Positions 33,350-42,611 of a stretch of DNA of 64,000 nt are shown here, one piece after another. Source of the DNA: Paenibacillus chibensis (GTDB lineage: Bacteria; Bacillota; Bacilli; Paenibacillales; Paenibacillaceae); NCBI RefSeq assembly GCF_004001045.1, contig NZ_BIMK01000036.1, positions 1 to 64,000 of the forward strand, given 5' to 3'. The position numbers were made by a program, and so were the translations under genes. The notes under the pieces are model-generated. The model searched no databases and was not told the DNA's origin. It worked only from the letters and a program-made list of their open reading frames with translations. The first letter of the stretch is position 1; the number at the start of each line of letters is the position of its first letter.

Positions 33350-34446
33350 TTCCCGCCGGCCGCCTCCTGCGCTTTCACGAACGGCTCGGTGGCGATAAAC
33401 TTGTCGCCCGGTACAACCTCGGACATTTTGCCGTTATCCACGAACATTTTCTCCAGGTTCTCGAACCACTTCACAGCCGTGCCGTCCTTCATGTAGCCTG
33501 CGATCTTGGAGGACTCGATCCATTCCATCGTCTCAAACTGCTCCCTCAGCGAATCCTCCGGGACCTGGGTATATTTCGAGGTCAGGGATATCGTTTCATC
33601 CACGTTCTTGATTTTGTAGTCGTTGGCTTTGACCCATGCTTCGAGGAACTGCTGGACGACCTCCGGCTTTTCCTCCAGGAACTTCGGATTCACAACCCAG
33701 CTTGCCGGGAAGACGTACTCCGGATAGAACGTACGGTTATCTCCCAGCTTCACGATATTATCCTTGCCCAGCTGCTTCTCGATTTCCTTCGTGTACGGCG
33801 ACCAGATCGCCACCGCGTCCACTTTACTCGCGACAAACGCGGACACTGCGCCGGCTACGTCGATGTTGACGATGTTCACGTCGGAAGGCTTCAATCCGCC
33901 CTTTTCCAGACCCAGGTTCAGAATCATTTCACCCGAGGTGCCCTTCGGTACGCCGATCGTTTTGCCCTTGAGATCCTTCCAGTCCGTCACACCGGATTTT
34001 TTGGTGGCATACACCATATCCCCGAAGCCGAGGCTGGCCAGCGCGATGATTTTGCCTTGTCCCTGAGCCGCCAGAAATGTTGCGCCCGGACCGATGTAGG
34101 CGATGTCCAGATCGCCGGAAGCCATCGCCTGGAATTCAGGCGGGCCGCTCAGGAATTTGACGGCATTGACGTTCAGGCCGGCATCCTTGAAGAAGCCTTT
34201 CTCGTCCGCCACCACAATCGGCGCCGCTCCATTCAGATCGGGAATATACCCGACATTGATTTTCACCGGCGATTTGGGCGCATCTGTTTGGGTTTCCTTG
34301 GAAGCATCTTGCCCGGACGAAGCCGGTTCCTCCGCAGAGGTTTGACTGCCGGCGCCGGAACCGCAAGCGCTTATCATCAGCGTCAGGCACAGGAGTGCTG
34401 ATAACAGAAGCGAAGCACGAAAGCTTTTTTTGGTATTGGTTTTCAT
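33346..34446 (-). CDS. ABC transporter substrate-binding lipoprotein (SsuA/TauA family)
   Basis: 366 residues. The lipobox is MISAC (Cys28), followed by a Ser/Glu/Thr-rich tether and an NMT1/SsuA-like binding domain (KINVGYIPDLNGAAPIVVA and AYIGPGATFLAAQGQG). This family binds aliphatic sulfonates, taurine, sulfate esters or related compounds. It is the last gene of the operon with the ATPase and permease and the second sulfatase upstream. It ends with a 4-bp convergent overlap with the kinase fusion gene. Next to sulfatases, an ester of sulfate is the likely ligand. Confidence 0.9.
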   Translation of the reverse strand: MKTNTKKSFRASLLLSALLCLTLMISACGSGAGSQTSAEEPASSGQDASKETQTDAPKSPVKINVGYIPDLNGAAPIVVADEKGFFKDAGLNVNAVKFLSGPPEFQAMASGDLDIAYIGPGATFLAAQGQGKIIALASLGFGDMVYATKKSGVTDWKDLKGKTIGVPKGTSGEMILNLGLEKGGLKPSDVNIVNIDVAGAVSAFVASKVDAVAIWSPYTKEIEKQLGKDNIVKLGDNRTFYPEYVFPASWVVNPKFLEEKPEVVQQFLEAWVKANDYKIKNVDETISLTSKYTQVPEDSLREQFETMEWIESSKIAGYMKDGTAVKWFENLEKMFVDNGKMSEVVPGDKFIATEPFVKAQEAAGGN

Positions 34447-34590
34447 CGTCTACCATTTCCCCCTTTATATTCTTGCCATGATCAGTAAGGTTTCACTTCC
34501 ATGATGCAGCTCCTCCGCCAACACAGCCGGCCGCCAAGCCGCTAATACGGCAGCATCGGCTTCAACCATGCGCACCGAGCGGCATTTTTT

Positions 34591-35412
34591 CTATTTTTGC
34601 ACTTCCAAATACTCTTTGTACACCTTTGCCCAAATCTCGTTTTTGATTTCGATGAATTTTGGGTCCATCTTCGTCGTTTGATCCCGCGGATACGGAATGT
34701 CCACGTCGATAATCTCCTTGATCCGGCCCGGCCTGGCGCTCATGATGACGACGCGCTGGCCGAGAATAACGGCCTCCTCCACGTCATGGGTGATGAAAAA
34801 GCAGGTTTTCTTCTCCGTCTGCCATGTTTTCAGCAGATCCTCCTGCAGCTGCGCCCGGGTCTGGGCATCGAGCGCTCCGAACGGTTCATCCATCAGCAGC
34901 ACTTCCGGCTGAACCGCATAGGCCCGCGCAATGGCGACCCGCTGCTTCATGCCTCCGGACAGTTCCTTGGGATAGGCATGGGCAAAATCCTTCAGGTTGA
35001 CATATTCCAGGTACTGCTCCGCTTTTTCGCGCCGCTCGGCTTTGCTGTATCCGCGCAGCTTCAGACCGAACTCGATGTTCTTGATGACCGTTTTCCACGG
35101 GAACAAGGCATACTGCTGAAACACGACGCCGCGATCCTTGCCCGGACCGGTGACAATCTTCCCGTCGACCTCCACTTTGCCCGAGGTCGCCTGCTCCAGG
35201 CCGGCGATGATGTTCAGGAGGGTCGTCTTGCCGCAGCCGCTCGGACCGACCACGCTGATGAATTCATTGGGCATGATGTCGAGATTCGCATCGTTCAGCG
35301 CAATGACTTCGCCATTTCGAACCGGGTACGTTTTGCGAAGATTTTCGATTTTGATCTTGGGCTGCTCCAATCGGGGCATTGCCGCTGTTAAGATTGACGA
35401 AGCTCCTGCCAT
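34591..35412 (-). CDS. ABC transporter ATPase (SsuB/TauB family)
   Basis: 273 residues from the ATG at 35412 (AAGGAGG upstream). Walker A GPSGCGKTT, Q-loop VVFQQYALFPWKT, signature LSGGMKQR, Walker B VLLMDEPFGALD and the switch FFITHDVEEA. It drives the importer formed with the permease 35388-36155. The start overlaps the permease end by 25 bp. A longer upstream frame has no coding sense. Confidence 0.94.
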   Translation of the reverse strand: MAGASSILTAAMPRLEQPKIKIENLRKTYPVRNGEVIALNDANLDIMPNEFISVVGPSGCGKTTLLNIIAGLEQATSGKVEVDGKIVTGPGKDRGVVFQQYALFPWKTVIKNIEFGLKLRGYSKAERREKAEQYLEYVNLKDFAHAYPKELSGGMKQRVAIARAYAVQPEVLLMDEPFGALDAQTRAQLQEDLLKTWQTEKKTCFFITHDVEEAVILGQRVVIMSARPGRIKEIIDVDIPYPRDQTTKMDPKFIEIKNEIWAKVYKEYLEVQK

Positions 35413-36155
35413 CCTGTCAGCCTCCTTTCGAGATAGAGTACACCTTTGTCCATGGCGAGGCCGATGACACCGATGACGAAAATACCCATGATGACAAGGT
35501 CCATCCGGAAGTACAGACTGGCTTCCATAACCATGTTGCCCAGCCCCTTGTTGGCTCCGGTCATTTCCGCCGCAACCAGCGTCGTCCATGCGCTGGCCAG
35601 ACCGAGGCGTACACCGACCAGAATGTAAGGGAACGATGCCGGCACGACCACTTCGAAGAAAATATGGCGGTCATTTGCGCCCAGCACGCGGGCGGCTTTG
35701 ATCAGTGTCGGATCAACGTTGCGCACCCCTTGGAAGATGGAGATGACCATCACCAGGAATGTCGCGATGAAAATGACGGCGATCTTGGCGGACTCCCCAA
35801 TCCCCTGCGATACGATGACCAGCGGAATGAGCGCGATCGGCGGAATCGTGCGGAAAAATTGGATCCATGGCTCGATGACCGCACGGATGTTTTGGTACCA
35901 GCCCATCACGAACGCGACGGGAATCGCCACCACCAGTCCGAGGGCAAAGCCCCCGAGCACGCGCAGCATGCTGGCGGAAATATTGGTCCACAGACTGCCC
36001 GCCTTCGCTTCGGTAAACAGCGTTTTGGCGATACGGATCGGATCCGTGATAATGGCGCCTACGCTCGGTATTTTGGATACCGCATACCAGATCAATATCC
36101 CGCAAATGACCGAGAGCGGCGTAATGAGTTTTGCAGATACGCGGTTTGCGTTCAT
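35388..36155 (-). CDS. ABC transporter permease (SsuC/TauC family)
   Basis: 255 residues with about six membrane segments and the BPD_transp_1 loop, seen around VPASFPYILVGVRLGLASAW. GAGGGG lies 6 nt before the ATG. It pairs with the ATPase and the SsuA-like binding protein. The second sulfatase gene ends 27 bp upstream, so the four genes form one minus-strand operon. Confidence 0.93.
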   Translation of the reverse strand: MNANRVSAKLITPLSVICGILIWYAVSKIPSVGAIITDPIRIAKTLFTEAKAGSLWTNISASMLRVLGGFALGLVVAIPVAFVMGWYQNIRAVIEPWIQFFRTIPPIALIPLVIVSQGIGESAKIAVIFIATFLVMVISIFQGVRNVDPTLIKAARVLGANDRHIFFEVVVPASFPYILVGVRLGLASAWTTLVAAEMTGANKGLGNMVMEASLYFRMDLVIMGIFVIGVIGLAMDKGVLYLERRLTGWQELRQS

Positions 36156-36182
36156 GCTGTACCCCTCCTCTTCATGCTGTGA

Positions 36183-37629
36183 TTAAAATTCGTACGCGGG
36201 CTTCATCCCTTCGTCCGCCCGCCGCCCGAGAAGCTTCGCAGCCGCATCCTCGTATCCTTTGCTGCGCAAACGTCTCACCCAGTCGTCTTCCGTTAAGTAC
36301 TTATAAGGGCCTGTTTCAATGACCTTTTGCATCGGATCGGCTTTATACCCCGGTTTGTTCATCTGCTCCTGCAGCCAGTTCGCAATGCGATGCTCCATCA
36401 GGTTCACGATCTCCGGATGATCCGCGGCCACATTCCGCGTCTGATGCGGATCCTGCTCCATATCGTACAGAATCACTTCTTCAAAGTCGTAGAGTCCGCT
36501 GTGATATGTTCCATCGGCGGTCACGGACCGCACGCTGGCAGGTATACAGGGCATGCTCCATGACCAGGTAATCCCGGCCTTCCATCTCCTCACCCTGCAG
36601 TGCCGGCAGATACGACCTGCCGTCCCAGCCGCTTGGCACAGGCAGACCGGCCATGTCGGTCATCGTGGCGATCACGTCGACGTTATAGAGGAAGCCGTCG
36701 TAGGTTCCACCCGTTTTTGCGATGCCCGGGGCCTTGATAATCAACGGAATGTGATGGACCGCCTCGGTCGCGCACGGATGCTCGACGTAAATGCCCTGCT
36801 CGCCCATAGACTCCGCATGGTCCGCACTAACGACGAAGCAGACCTCATCTTCGATACCGAGCTCCCGCAGCGTATCCAGCAGCTCGCCCACGAACGAATC
36901 CATATACGACACCGCGCCGTCATAGCCGTCGATCAGATGCTTGAAATCCGCACGGCTGCGGATCGCACCCGGCATCGTTTCCGGATGGTGATCGCCCCAG
37001 TGCAGGAAAGGCGCCGAGCGCGGAAACGTATTTTGCTGCTGCGCGGCAATCAATCCTTCATCCGGGAAGGAGGAAACAGGAGAATCCTTCCACTGCTCCA
37101 TGTACGATTTCGGATACGTGTAGAAGCTGTGCGGATCCCAGTATTGAATGTGCAGGAAGTAGTTATCCTCCTTCCCGTGTGCTTTCAGCCATGGAATGAC
37201 GGCCGCGTTCACCTCGTCGGCATTTTCGTTGCCTTCCTTCAGCGTATGGGTATGCACCTCGTTCCACCCGGCAAAATACCACCAGGCGTGATGGCGGTCC
37301 CCGAACGTTGAGAACGTCACCGTCTTGATGCCCGCCTTGCGCAGATGGCGCGTAAAGAACGGAATGCGTTCGCTATGCCCATCCCCTTCCGGGTATTGAA
37401 ATTCGCAGCCGGGGCCCCAGTGGGTTAGTGCGCCATGATTGACGCCAAAGCGTCCGGACATAAAGCTTGCTCGCGAGGGAACACATGGAGAGGAAACGGT
37501 GTAACAGCTGTCAAAACGCATCCCGTCCGCAGCGATCCGGTCGAGATTCGGCGTCGTCTGCCGATGATATCCGTAGCAGCTCATATGATCCGGACGGAGC
37601 GAGTCGATATCCAGGTAAATCATTCTCAT
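36183..37629 (-). pseudogene. Second sulfatase, frameshifted near the C-terminus
   Basis: Type I sulfatase from the ATG at 37629 (AAAGGA 10 nt upstream). The formylglycine motif is CVPSR in SSPCVPSRASF; metal residues are in MIYLDIDSLRPDH and VVSADHAESMGEQG. The frame continues to TCQRAVRDRRWN and then breaks near 36510-36520; a second frame takes over at TYHSGLYDFEEVILYDMEQD and runs to 36183. The join lacks a few residues seen in relatives, so the cause is probably a small deletion of 11 bp or similar. The full protein would be about 480 residues. Not readable in one frame, so it is annotated as broken, or an assembly error. First gene of the ABC operon. Confidence 0.85.
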
Positions 37630-37792
37630 GCGTATCAAATCCTTTGCTTCGAATTTACCTAACATGCTGCGTTAGATCGTGTATCCGCTTTCATGGATTT
37701 AAGTATAATTTTGAATTCTTGAATGCATAAGGTTGAACTTTTTTACAACTTTTTTGAGCTTTTATCACTTATACCGGCTCACTCTCTTTATC

Positions 37793-37837
37793 TTGACAAA
37801 ATATATTAACACAAGTTAATTTATTAACATAAGTTAA
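37793..37837 (+). promoter_or_regulatory. Promoter with twin operator repeats before the TetR gene
   Basis: TTGACA at 37793-37798 is a good -35, with a weak -10 17 bp on. Two identical inverted repeats TTAAC-N4-GTTAA lie at 37806-37819 and 37824-37837, 18 bp apart, so on the same face of the DNA. They cover the promoter and sit just before the TetR start, as expected for autorepression. Confidence 0.7.
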
Positions 37838-37855
37838 TGAATGGAGCGCATATGC

Positions 37856-38488
37856 ATGAACATCAACGAAGTTCCGCTGCGGGAACTTAAAAAAGCCAAA
37901 ACCAAAATCGCCTTATACGAAGCCGGGCTCTCCTTCACCGAGAACCGCATGTTCAAGGATGTGCTGCTGGACGACATCTGCCGGGAGGCCGGCATATCCC
38001 GCGTAACCTTTTTCAAATTTTTCGGCAAAAAAGAAGATCTGCTCGTCTACTACATGCGCGTATGGCTGACCCGGCGCATCATCGAGATCGGGAAAAAAAA
38101 CTTGCGCGGTTTTGATGCGATGCGGCTTATTTTGCGGCAGATCGCGGACGACACGCGCACGAACGAAGGCATCATGCCCAGCCTCATCGCTTTCTTGTCC
38201 GAGATGAACATGCACTGCAGCATGCCGAAGCTCAGCGAAGCCGAGGTCATACTCCTCTTTCCCGGCCAGGAGGAGGCTGGCGCCGAAAGTCCCGACATGT
38301 TCGCGATGTTTAGCAGATGCATGAATGAGGCGCAGGAAGACGGACGATTGAAGCCGGAGATCAAAGCCGAAGACGCCGTCCCTTTTCTGTTCAGCACCTT
38401 TTACGGCGGCTTTCTCACCTCCCGCTTATACGGCTCGAGAGATATCATGGCTTTTTATGAAACCCATTTGAAGCTGATCGAAAAATAA
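37856..38488 (+). CDS. TetR-family regulator
   Basis: 210 residues from the ATG at 37856, with GGAG 7 nt upstream; an ATG at 37841 lacks a ribosome site. The N-terminal helix-turn-helix is seen in FKDVLLDDICREAGISRV and TFFKFFGKKEDLLVYY. The C-terminal ligand domain is generic. It sits 25 bp before the DUF4188 gene in one operon, and two palindromes precede it, so it probably represses itself and that gene. It shares a 230-bp upstream region with the second sulfatase, which it might also affect. Confidence 0.9.
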   Translation: MNINEVPLRELKKAKTKIALYEAGLSFTENRMFKDVLLDDICREAGISRVTFFKFFGKKEDLLVYYMRVWLTRRIIEIGKKNLRGFDAMRLILRQIADDTRTNEGIMPSLIAFLSEMNMHCSMPKLSEAEVILLFPGQEEAGAESPDMFAMFSRCMNEAQEDGRLKPEIKAEDAVPFLFSTFYGGFLTSRLYGSRDIMAFYETHLKLIEK

Positions 38489-38513
38489 CGTTGGAATGAA
38501 GGAGCTGTTTTCG

Positions 38514-39080
38514 ATGGAAAAAGTGGTTTCGGGCCGCTATACGGCCCATACGGAGGATTCGTTCGTGGTATTCATCATCGGCATGAGAATCAACCGCTTC
38601 TGGGCGGTCCACCGCTGGCTTCCCGTGTTCATGGCCATGCCCGGCATGATCCGGGAGCTGTACATGAACCCAGACCTCGGATTTAAAGAAGGCCACATGC
38701 ATTTTTCATTGCGGAGAACGTGCATCGTGCAATATTGGGACTCGTTTGAGCAGCTGGAGCATTATGCGCGGAAAGGGCAAAAGCATCTGAAGGCCTGGCG
38801 GGATTTCAACCGTAAAATCGGAACGGACGGGACAGTCGGCATCTTTCATGAAACGTTCATTATACCTAATGGCAATTCCGAATCCGTGTACAACAACATG
38901 CCCGTCTTCGGCCTCGCCAAAGCCACAAGCCATGTGCCCGCAACGGGACGGCGGGAAACGGCAAGCCGCAGGCTGGGCCGTGACGGCGAGCCGCAGGCTG
39001 GGCCGCGACGGCGAGCCGGCCGTACCCACGCCTGCCAATCCGGTACAATGACAAAAAACCGGAATCCGAAAGGGTCATGA
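38514..39080 (+). CDS. DUF4188 protein with an altered C-terminus
   Basis: 188 residues from the ATG at 38514 (GGAG 9 nt upstream). Residues 1-140 match DUF4188 (EKVVSGRYTAHTEDSFVVFI, then YWDSFEQLEHYARKGQKHL), a dimeric alpha-beta barrel fold like small haem-free monooxygenases. Past VPATGRRETA the frame enters a 25-bp tandem duplication and reads a Arg-rich tail unlike the family, ending inside the terminator hairpin. Removing one repeat unit gives the tail GRDGEPAVPTPANPVQ and a stop at 39049-39051, just before the terminator. The duplication therefore looks recent. Confidence 0.82.
   Translation: MEKVVSGRYTAHTEDSFVVFIIGMRINRFWAVHRWLPVFMAMPGMIRELYMNPDLGFKEGHMHFSLRRTCIVQYWDSFEQLEHYARKGQKHLKAWRDFNRKIGTDGTVGIFHETFIIPNGNSESVYNNMPVFGLAKATSHVPATGRRETASRRLGRDGEPQAGPRRRAGRTHACQSGTMTKNRNPKGS
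38964..39013 (+). repeat. 25-bp tandem duplication inside the DUF4188 gene
   Basis: AGCCGCAGGCTGGGCCGTGA plus CGGCG at 38964-38988 recurs at 38989-39013 with one change. Since 25 is not a multiple of three, it shifts the frame of the last 30 or so codons. Confidence 0.9.
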
Positions 39081-39107
39081 ACGACCTTTTTTCGGATTCC
39101 GGTTTTT
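39051..39107. terminator. Terminator between the DUF4188 gene and the ABC exporter
   Basis: AAAAAACCGGAATCCGAAA and TTCGGATTCCGGTTTTT make a stem of about 16 bp. It works in both directions between converging genes. The present stop codon of the DUF4188 gene (39078-39080) lies in its loop. Confidence 0.88.
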
Positions 39108-39144
39108 GTTGATGTGCTTTCAGCTCGGTACCGATCGATGTTGA

Positions 39145-39834
39145 TCAGAGGATATCGGTTTTATCCACGTTACGGAAAGAAAGATAAGCGACCAGGAAGC
39201 CTAAGATGCCTAGTATTAAAGGGATTGCCACGCTCGTGCTGAGCGTGAAGCCCTGGTTATTGGAACTGAGCAGCGCCATGATGATGACGGCGGATACGAT
39301 CGTTGTCGCGACGGATTTTTTGCGCATTCCGAAGTACAACGGAATCAGGCTGACGCCAGCGGCGGACAGCGTTTGAACGAAGAGACGGATGCCTGTATGC
39401 AGGAGTACCGAGCCTTCCGGCGTACCCGGAATAAAGTGGAAGCGGATGTTCACGGCCAGGAAAACAAGGCAGACGATCAAGGTGGCAATGATCATCGATA
39501 CGAAGGTCAGTGATAGAATCAGCAGCATTTTCGCCATGATCAGCCTTTTGCGCTGAACCGGGTAGGTAAACATCACGTTCATGGTCTTGTTACGGTATTC
39601 GTCGATAATGAATCTGCTGAGAAGCACCGAGGCAAACACGATGAAGACGGCCCGCACAAACAAACCCGCTGCCGATAACGCCTCCGCATAGCCCGCAAAG
39701 GCGGGGTCACCGCTGTCCTCCGTATACGGCATGAGCCACATGAAAAAGGCGATAATCACCGTCGCGATGCAGGCCCCTCTGACATACCATCCCAGCTTCT
39801 GCTTCTTCATCTCCAGTTGGATCAGTCTAAGCAT
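39145..39834 (-). CDS. ABC-2 type exporter permease
   Basis: 229 residues with six hydrophobic segments. The start is the ATG at 39834 with GGAGGTGA upstream, overlapping the ATPase stop by 8 bp. Similar to the membrane parts of peptide-antibiotic exporters (BcrB/LanFEG-type). It forms a transporter with the ATPase gene in front and lies downstream of a two-component system, a common layout for antimicrobial-peptide detoxification; the actual substrate is unknown. Confidence 0.85.
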   Translation of the reverse strand: MLRLIQLEMKKQKLGWYVRGACIATVIIAFFMWLMPYTEDSGDPAFAGYAEALSAAGLFVRAVFIVFASVLLSRFIIDEYRNKTMNVMFTYPVQRKRLIMAKMLLILSLTFVSMIIATLIVCLVFLAVNIRFHFIPGTPEGSVLLHTGIRLFVQTLSAAGVSLIPLYFGMRKKSVATTIVSAVIIMALLSSNNQGFTLSTSVAIPLILGILGFLVAYLSFRNVDKTDIL

Positions 39835-40750
39835 GCTTCTCACCTCCGCCGATCTGCTGCATAAAGTAGTCCTCCAGCGACGTGTGCTTATGGTTCAATG
39901 ATTCGATGCCAATGTCATGGAGGACGAGCGTCTTGGTCAGCTCCTGCTGCGTCCAGCGCGACTCGTAGATCCGGATGATCGAATCGCCAATGATTTTGAA
40001 ATTGCTGACACCCAGCTGATTTTCCAGCACAAAGGCTGCCTCCTTGCAATGCGGTGTCACGATTTCGATGTATTCGGTTTGTTCGCTGCGCATGTCCTGC
40101 ATGGACATTTCCCGGATGAATTTCCCTCCCTGAAGAATACCGATCGTATCCGCCACCTGCTCGATTTCGCCCAGCAAATGGCTCGAAACCAGCAGCGTCA
40201 TGCGGTATTCCTTGCTCAGGATGCGCAGCAAATTCCGGAATTCCTTGATCCCCACGGGGTCCAGACCGTTAATCGGTTCATCCAGAATGAGCAGCTCGGG
40301 CTTGGTCATGATCGCTCGGGCCATCCCGAGGCGCTGCTTCATGCCAAGTGAAAACTCGCCTACCGCTTTGCCGTCGACGGAAGTCAGATTCACCCGCTCC
40401 AGCGCTTCTTGAATCGCGTGTTTATTGTAAAAGCCCATATATTCGCAGTGCAGCTCCAGGTTCTCTACGGCTGTCATTTTCTCATAAAAGATCGGGTATT
40501 CGATGATGCTGCCGATGCGTTTGAACAGCTCGACCGACCCTGGCATCAGCTTTTCCCCGAACATCTCGATTTCGCCGCTGGTCGGCTTGACGAGGTTCAG
40601 CAGCATTTTCATCAAGGTTGTTTTGCCGGCCCCGTTCGGGCCCAGCAGTCCATAAATTTGGCCCCGCTCGATATTCATGCTAACGTCGGAGACAACCTCT
40701 CTGCCTTTATATTCTTTGCTTACATGGCGGGTACTAACGATATAGCTCAT
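39827..40750 (-). CDS. ABC transporter ATPase (BcrA-like)
   Basis: 307 residues from the ATG at 40750. Walker A GPNGAGKTT, Q-loop in GSIIEYPIFYEKMT, signature FSLGMKQR, Walker B LLILDEPINGLDP and a C-terminal extension typical of BcrA-type ATPases. It powers the permease behind it. GGAG lies about 10 nt upstream, though AAGGGAT is nearer. The kinase gene ends 93 bp upstream, so the operon likely includes all four genes. Confidence 0.92.
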   Translation of the reverse strand: MSYIVSTRHVSKEYKGREVVSDVSMNIERGQIYGLLGPNGAGKTTLMKMLLNLVKPTSGEIEMFGEKLMPGSVELFKRIGSIIEYPIFYEKMTAVENLELHCEYMGFYNKHAIQEALERVNLTSVDGKAVGEFSLGMKQRLGMARAIMTKPELLILDEPINGLDPVGIKEFRNLLRILSKEYRMTLLVSSHLLGEIEQVADTIGILQGGKFIREMSMQDMRSEQTEYIEIVTPHCKEAAFVLENQLGVSNFKIIGDSIIRIYESRWTQQELTKTLVLHDIGIESLNHKHTSLEDYFMQQIGGGEKHA

Positions 40751-40842
40751 ACATCCCTTGCTCCTCTCGTTCTTGCTTAAACCCAGTATAGCCGCCAATA
40801 TTTTCATATTTCTTGCGCAATTCTTACGAAAATCTTAAGGCC

Positions 40843-41778
40843 TTAGATATGCGGCAATCGTTTCAGCGAAATCGTGAACACGGTGCGTTCATAAGGCTTG
40901 CTTTCCACGCGGATGTCCCCGCCCATCAGCTCGACCAGCCTTTTCGTGATCGTCAGGCCGAGTCCGCTGCCTTGAAAGCTTTTGTTCCTGGAGTCCTCCA
41001 GCGTGTACATCCGCTCGAAAATCAGCGCCTGCTCCCGCTCATGGATCCCCTTGCCCCGGTCCCAAATCTCGATGGACACCTGCTCCTCGCCGCGAACGCG
41101 CATGCCGACGACCTTTCCCTGCGCCCCATACCGGATCGCATTGCTTAGCACGTTATTGAGGGCGCGGCTCAGCGCTTCATCATTCCCCCAGCCGTACAGC
41201 GGCTCATCCGGAATGTCGATCTCCGCCTGCAGCCCTTCGGATTCAATTAAATCGTAGAACATGAGCAGGCTGTTTCTTGCAATTTCATTGATATGTATAC
41301 GGGTAAGTGAAATCTCCTTATCCCCCGATTCAAGCTTGGCCAGATCAAAAAAGCGGTTGATCAGCTCCACGATCTCCACGGCTTTGGCATGCACCCTGGC
41401 CAGCAGCTTCGCCGTTTCCTGCGGCGTCAGATCCGGCCTTCTGGTTATCGTTTCGATCGTTCCGAGCACCACCGTCAGCGGCGTCTTCAGATCATGCGAA
41501 ATATTCGCCAGCATGCGGCGCATCGCCAGCTCCGTACGCGTAAAATCCGCCCTGGACTGGCGGTTCTGCTCCAGCAGACGGTTGATGGCGATCAGCAGCC
41601 TGCGGTATTCCGGATCCTCCGTCAACAGCAGCAGCTGCTCCTGCGAGGATGAATCCATGATCGCCTGCAGCTTGTTGATGATATAGCTCAGCTGCTCCGT
41701 TCTTTTGCGGCGGGTAACCCACTGCATTACGTTCAACAGCGCAAGCAAGACGATGAGAACAAGCAGGACGGCGGTCAT
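40843..41778 (-). CDS. Sensor histidine kinase
   Basis: 311 residues. One clear membrane segment at the N-terminus (about 2-20), no sizeable extracellular domain, H-box NISHDLKTPL (about residue 94), N-box NNVLSNAIRYG, G1 DRGKGI and G2 GSGLGLTITK. It pairs with the response regulator encoded 1 bp upstream. The lack of an outside sensor fits kinases that sense through a partner ABC transporter, here the one encoded downstream. Confidence 0.93.
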   Translation of the reverse strand: MTAVLLVLIVLLALLNVMQWVTRRKRTEQLSYIINKLQAIMDSSSQEQLLLLTEDPEYRRLLIAINRLLEQNRQSRADFTRTELAMRRMLANISHDLKTPLTVVLGTIETITRRPDLTPQETAKLLARVHAKAVEIVELINRFFDLAKLESGDKEISLTRIHINEIARNSLLMFYDLIESEGLQAEIDIPDEPLYGWGNDEALSRALNNVLSNAIRYGAQGKVVGMRVRGEEQVSIEIWDRGKGIHEREQALIFERMYTLEDSRNKSFQGSGLGLTITKRLVELMGGDIRVESKPYERTVFTISLKRLPHI

Positions 41779-41779
41779 G

Positions 41780-42478
41780 CTAAAATTCCCCCAGACGGTA
41801 GCCGATGCCCCACAGCGTCTTGATATACTGCGGCTCGGACGGACGATCCTCGATTTTCTCCCGCAGCCGGCTCATATGCACATTAATGACATTTTCATCG
41901 CCAAAATAATCATCATTCCACACGGACGTAAAAATGTGCTGCTTCGTAAACACCTTTTTCGGATTCGTCATGAACAGCTTCAAAATTTGCAGCTTCTTGG
42001 CCGTCAGCTTGATTTCCTCGCCGTTCTTGGTCACCGTCAGGTGGTCCAGGTCCAGTGTCAGCTCATGCACCTTCACGATCTGATTCACAGGTGCCTGCTG
42101 CGTACCGACATAAGCCGTGGCGCGGCGGATCGCCGCCTTCACCCTCGCCGTCAGCTCGATCATGGAAAACGGCTTCGTGATATAATCATCCGCGCCAAAC
42201 CCCAGCCCAAGCGCCTTATCCACTTCCCCGTCCTTCGCCGACACGATCAGGACCGGCACATGGCTCTTCTCCCTGATTTTCTTGAGAAAATCCATGCCGC
42301 CAAGCTTCGGCAGCATTAGGTCCAGCAGCACCACATCATATGGACGTTCTTCAAAACGCTCCAGCGCCTCCGCTCCATCCTTCGCATGCACCACGTCAAA
42401 GCCTTCCATCGTCAAATAGCTCTCTATCATTTCGCCGATTGAGGCGTCATCTTCCACCAGCAGTATGTTTGAAGCCAC
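41780..42478 (-). CDS. OmpR-family response regulator
   Basis: 232 residues; receiver domain with phospho-Asp in VVLLDLMLP and Lys in ITKPFS, and a winged helix DNA-binding domain ending WGIGYRLGEF. The start is GTG at 42478, with GGGGAT upstream. It is the first gene of the operon, followed by kinase, ATPase and permease, and probably activates the transporter on exposure to an antimicrobial. Confidence 0.94.
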   Translation of the reverse strand: MASNILLVEDDASIGEMIESYLTMEGFDVVHAKDGAEALERFEERPYDVVLLDLMLPKLGGMDFLKKIREKSHVPVLIVSAKDGEVDKALGLGFGADDYITKPFSMIELTARVKAAIRRATAYVGTQQAPVNQIVKVHELTLDLDHLTVTKNGEEIKLTAKKLQILKLFMTNPKKVFTKQHIFTSVWNDDYFGDENVINVHMSRLREKIEDRPSEPQYIKTLWGIGYRLGEF

Positions 42479-42573
42479 GCAAATCCCCGCCTATCTGATT
42501 GGTTTATAGCTCTACTATACTGGAAAGGCGGCTAAACCGCATGCCCTTGAATGCAAATCGATCCCGCTAAAGG

Positions 42574-42601
42574 CAGCAAAAAACACCCTTTCGGGTGTTT
42601 G
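42574..42601 (-). terminator. Terminator of the second DUF4362 gene
   Basis: AAACACCC and GGGTGTTT with a TTTC loop, ending in seven T on the minus strand, 11 bp past the stop. Confidence 0.9.
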
Positions 42602-42611
42602 CGCGAGCTCT

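Noticed and set aside
34447..34590. Terminator between the ATPase and binding protein genes of the ABC operon
   Set aside because: A weak GC-rich hairpin with CGGCTT is present but no T run, so it is more likely an mRNA-stability structure than a terminator.
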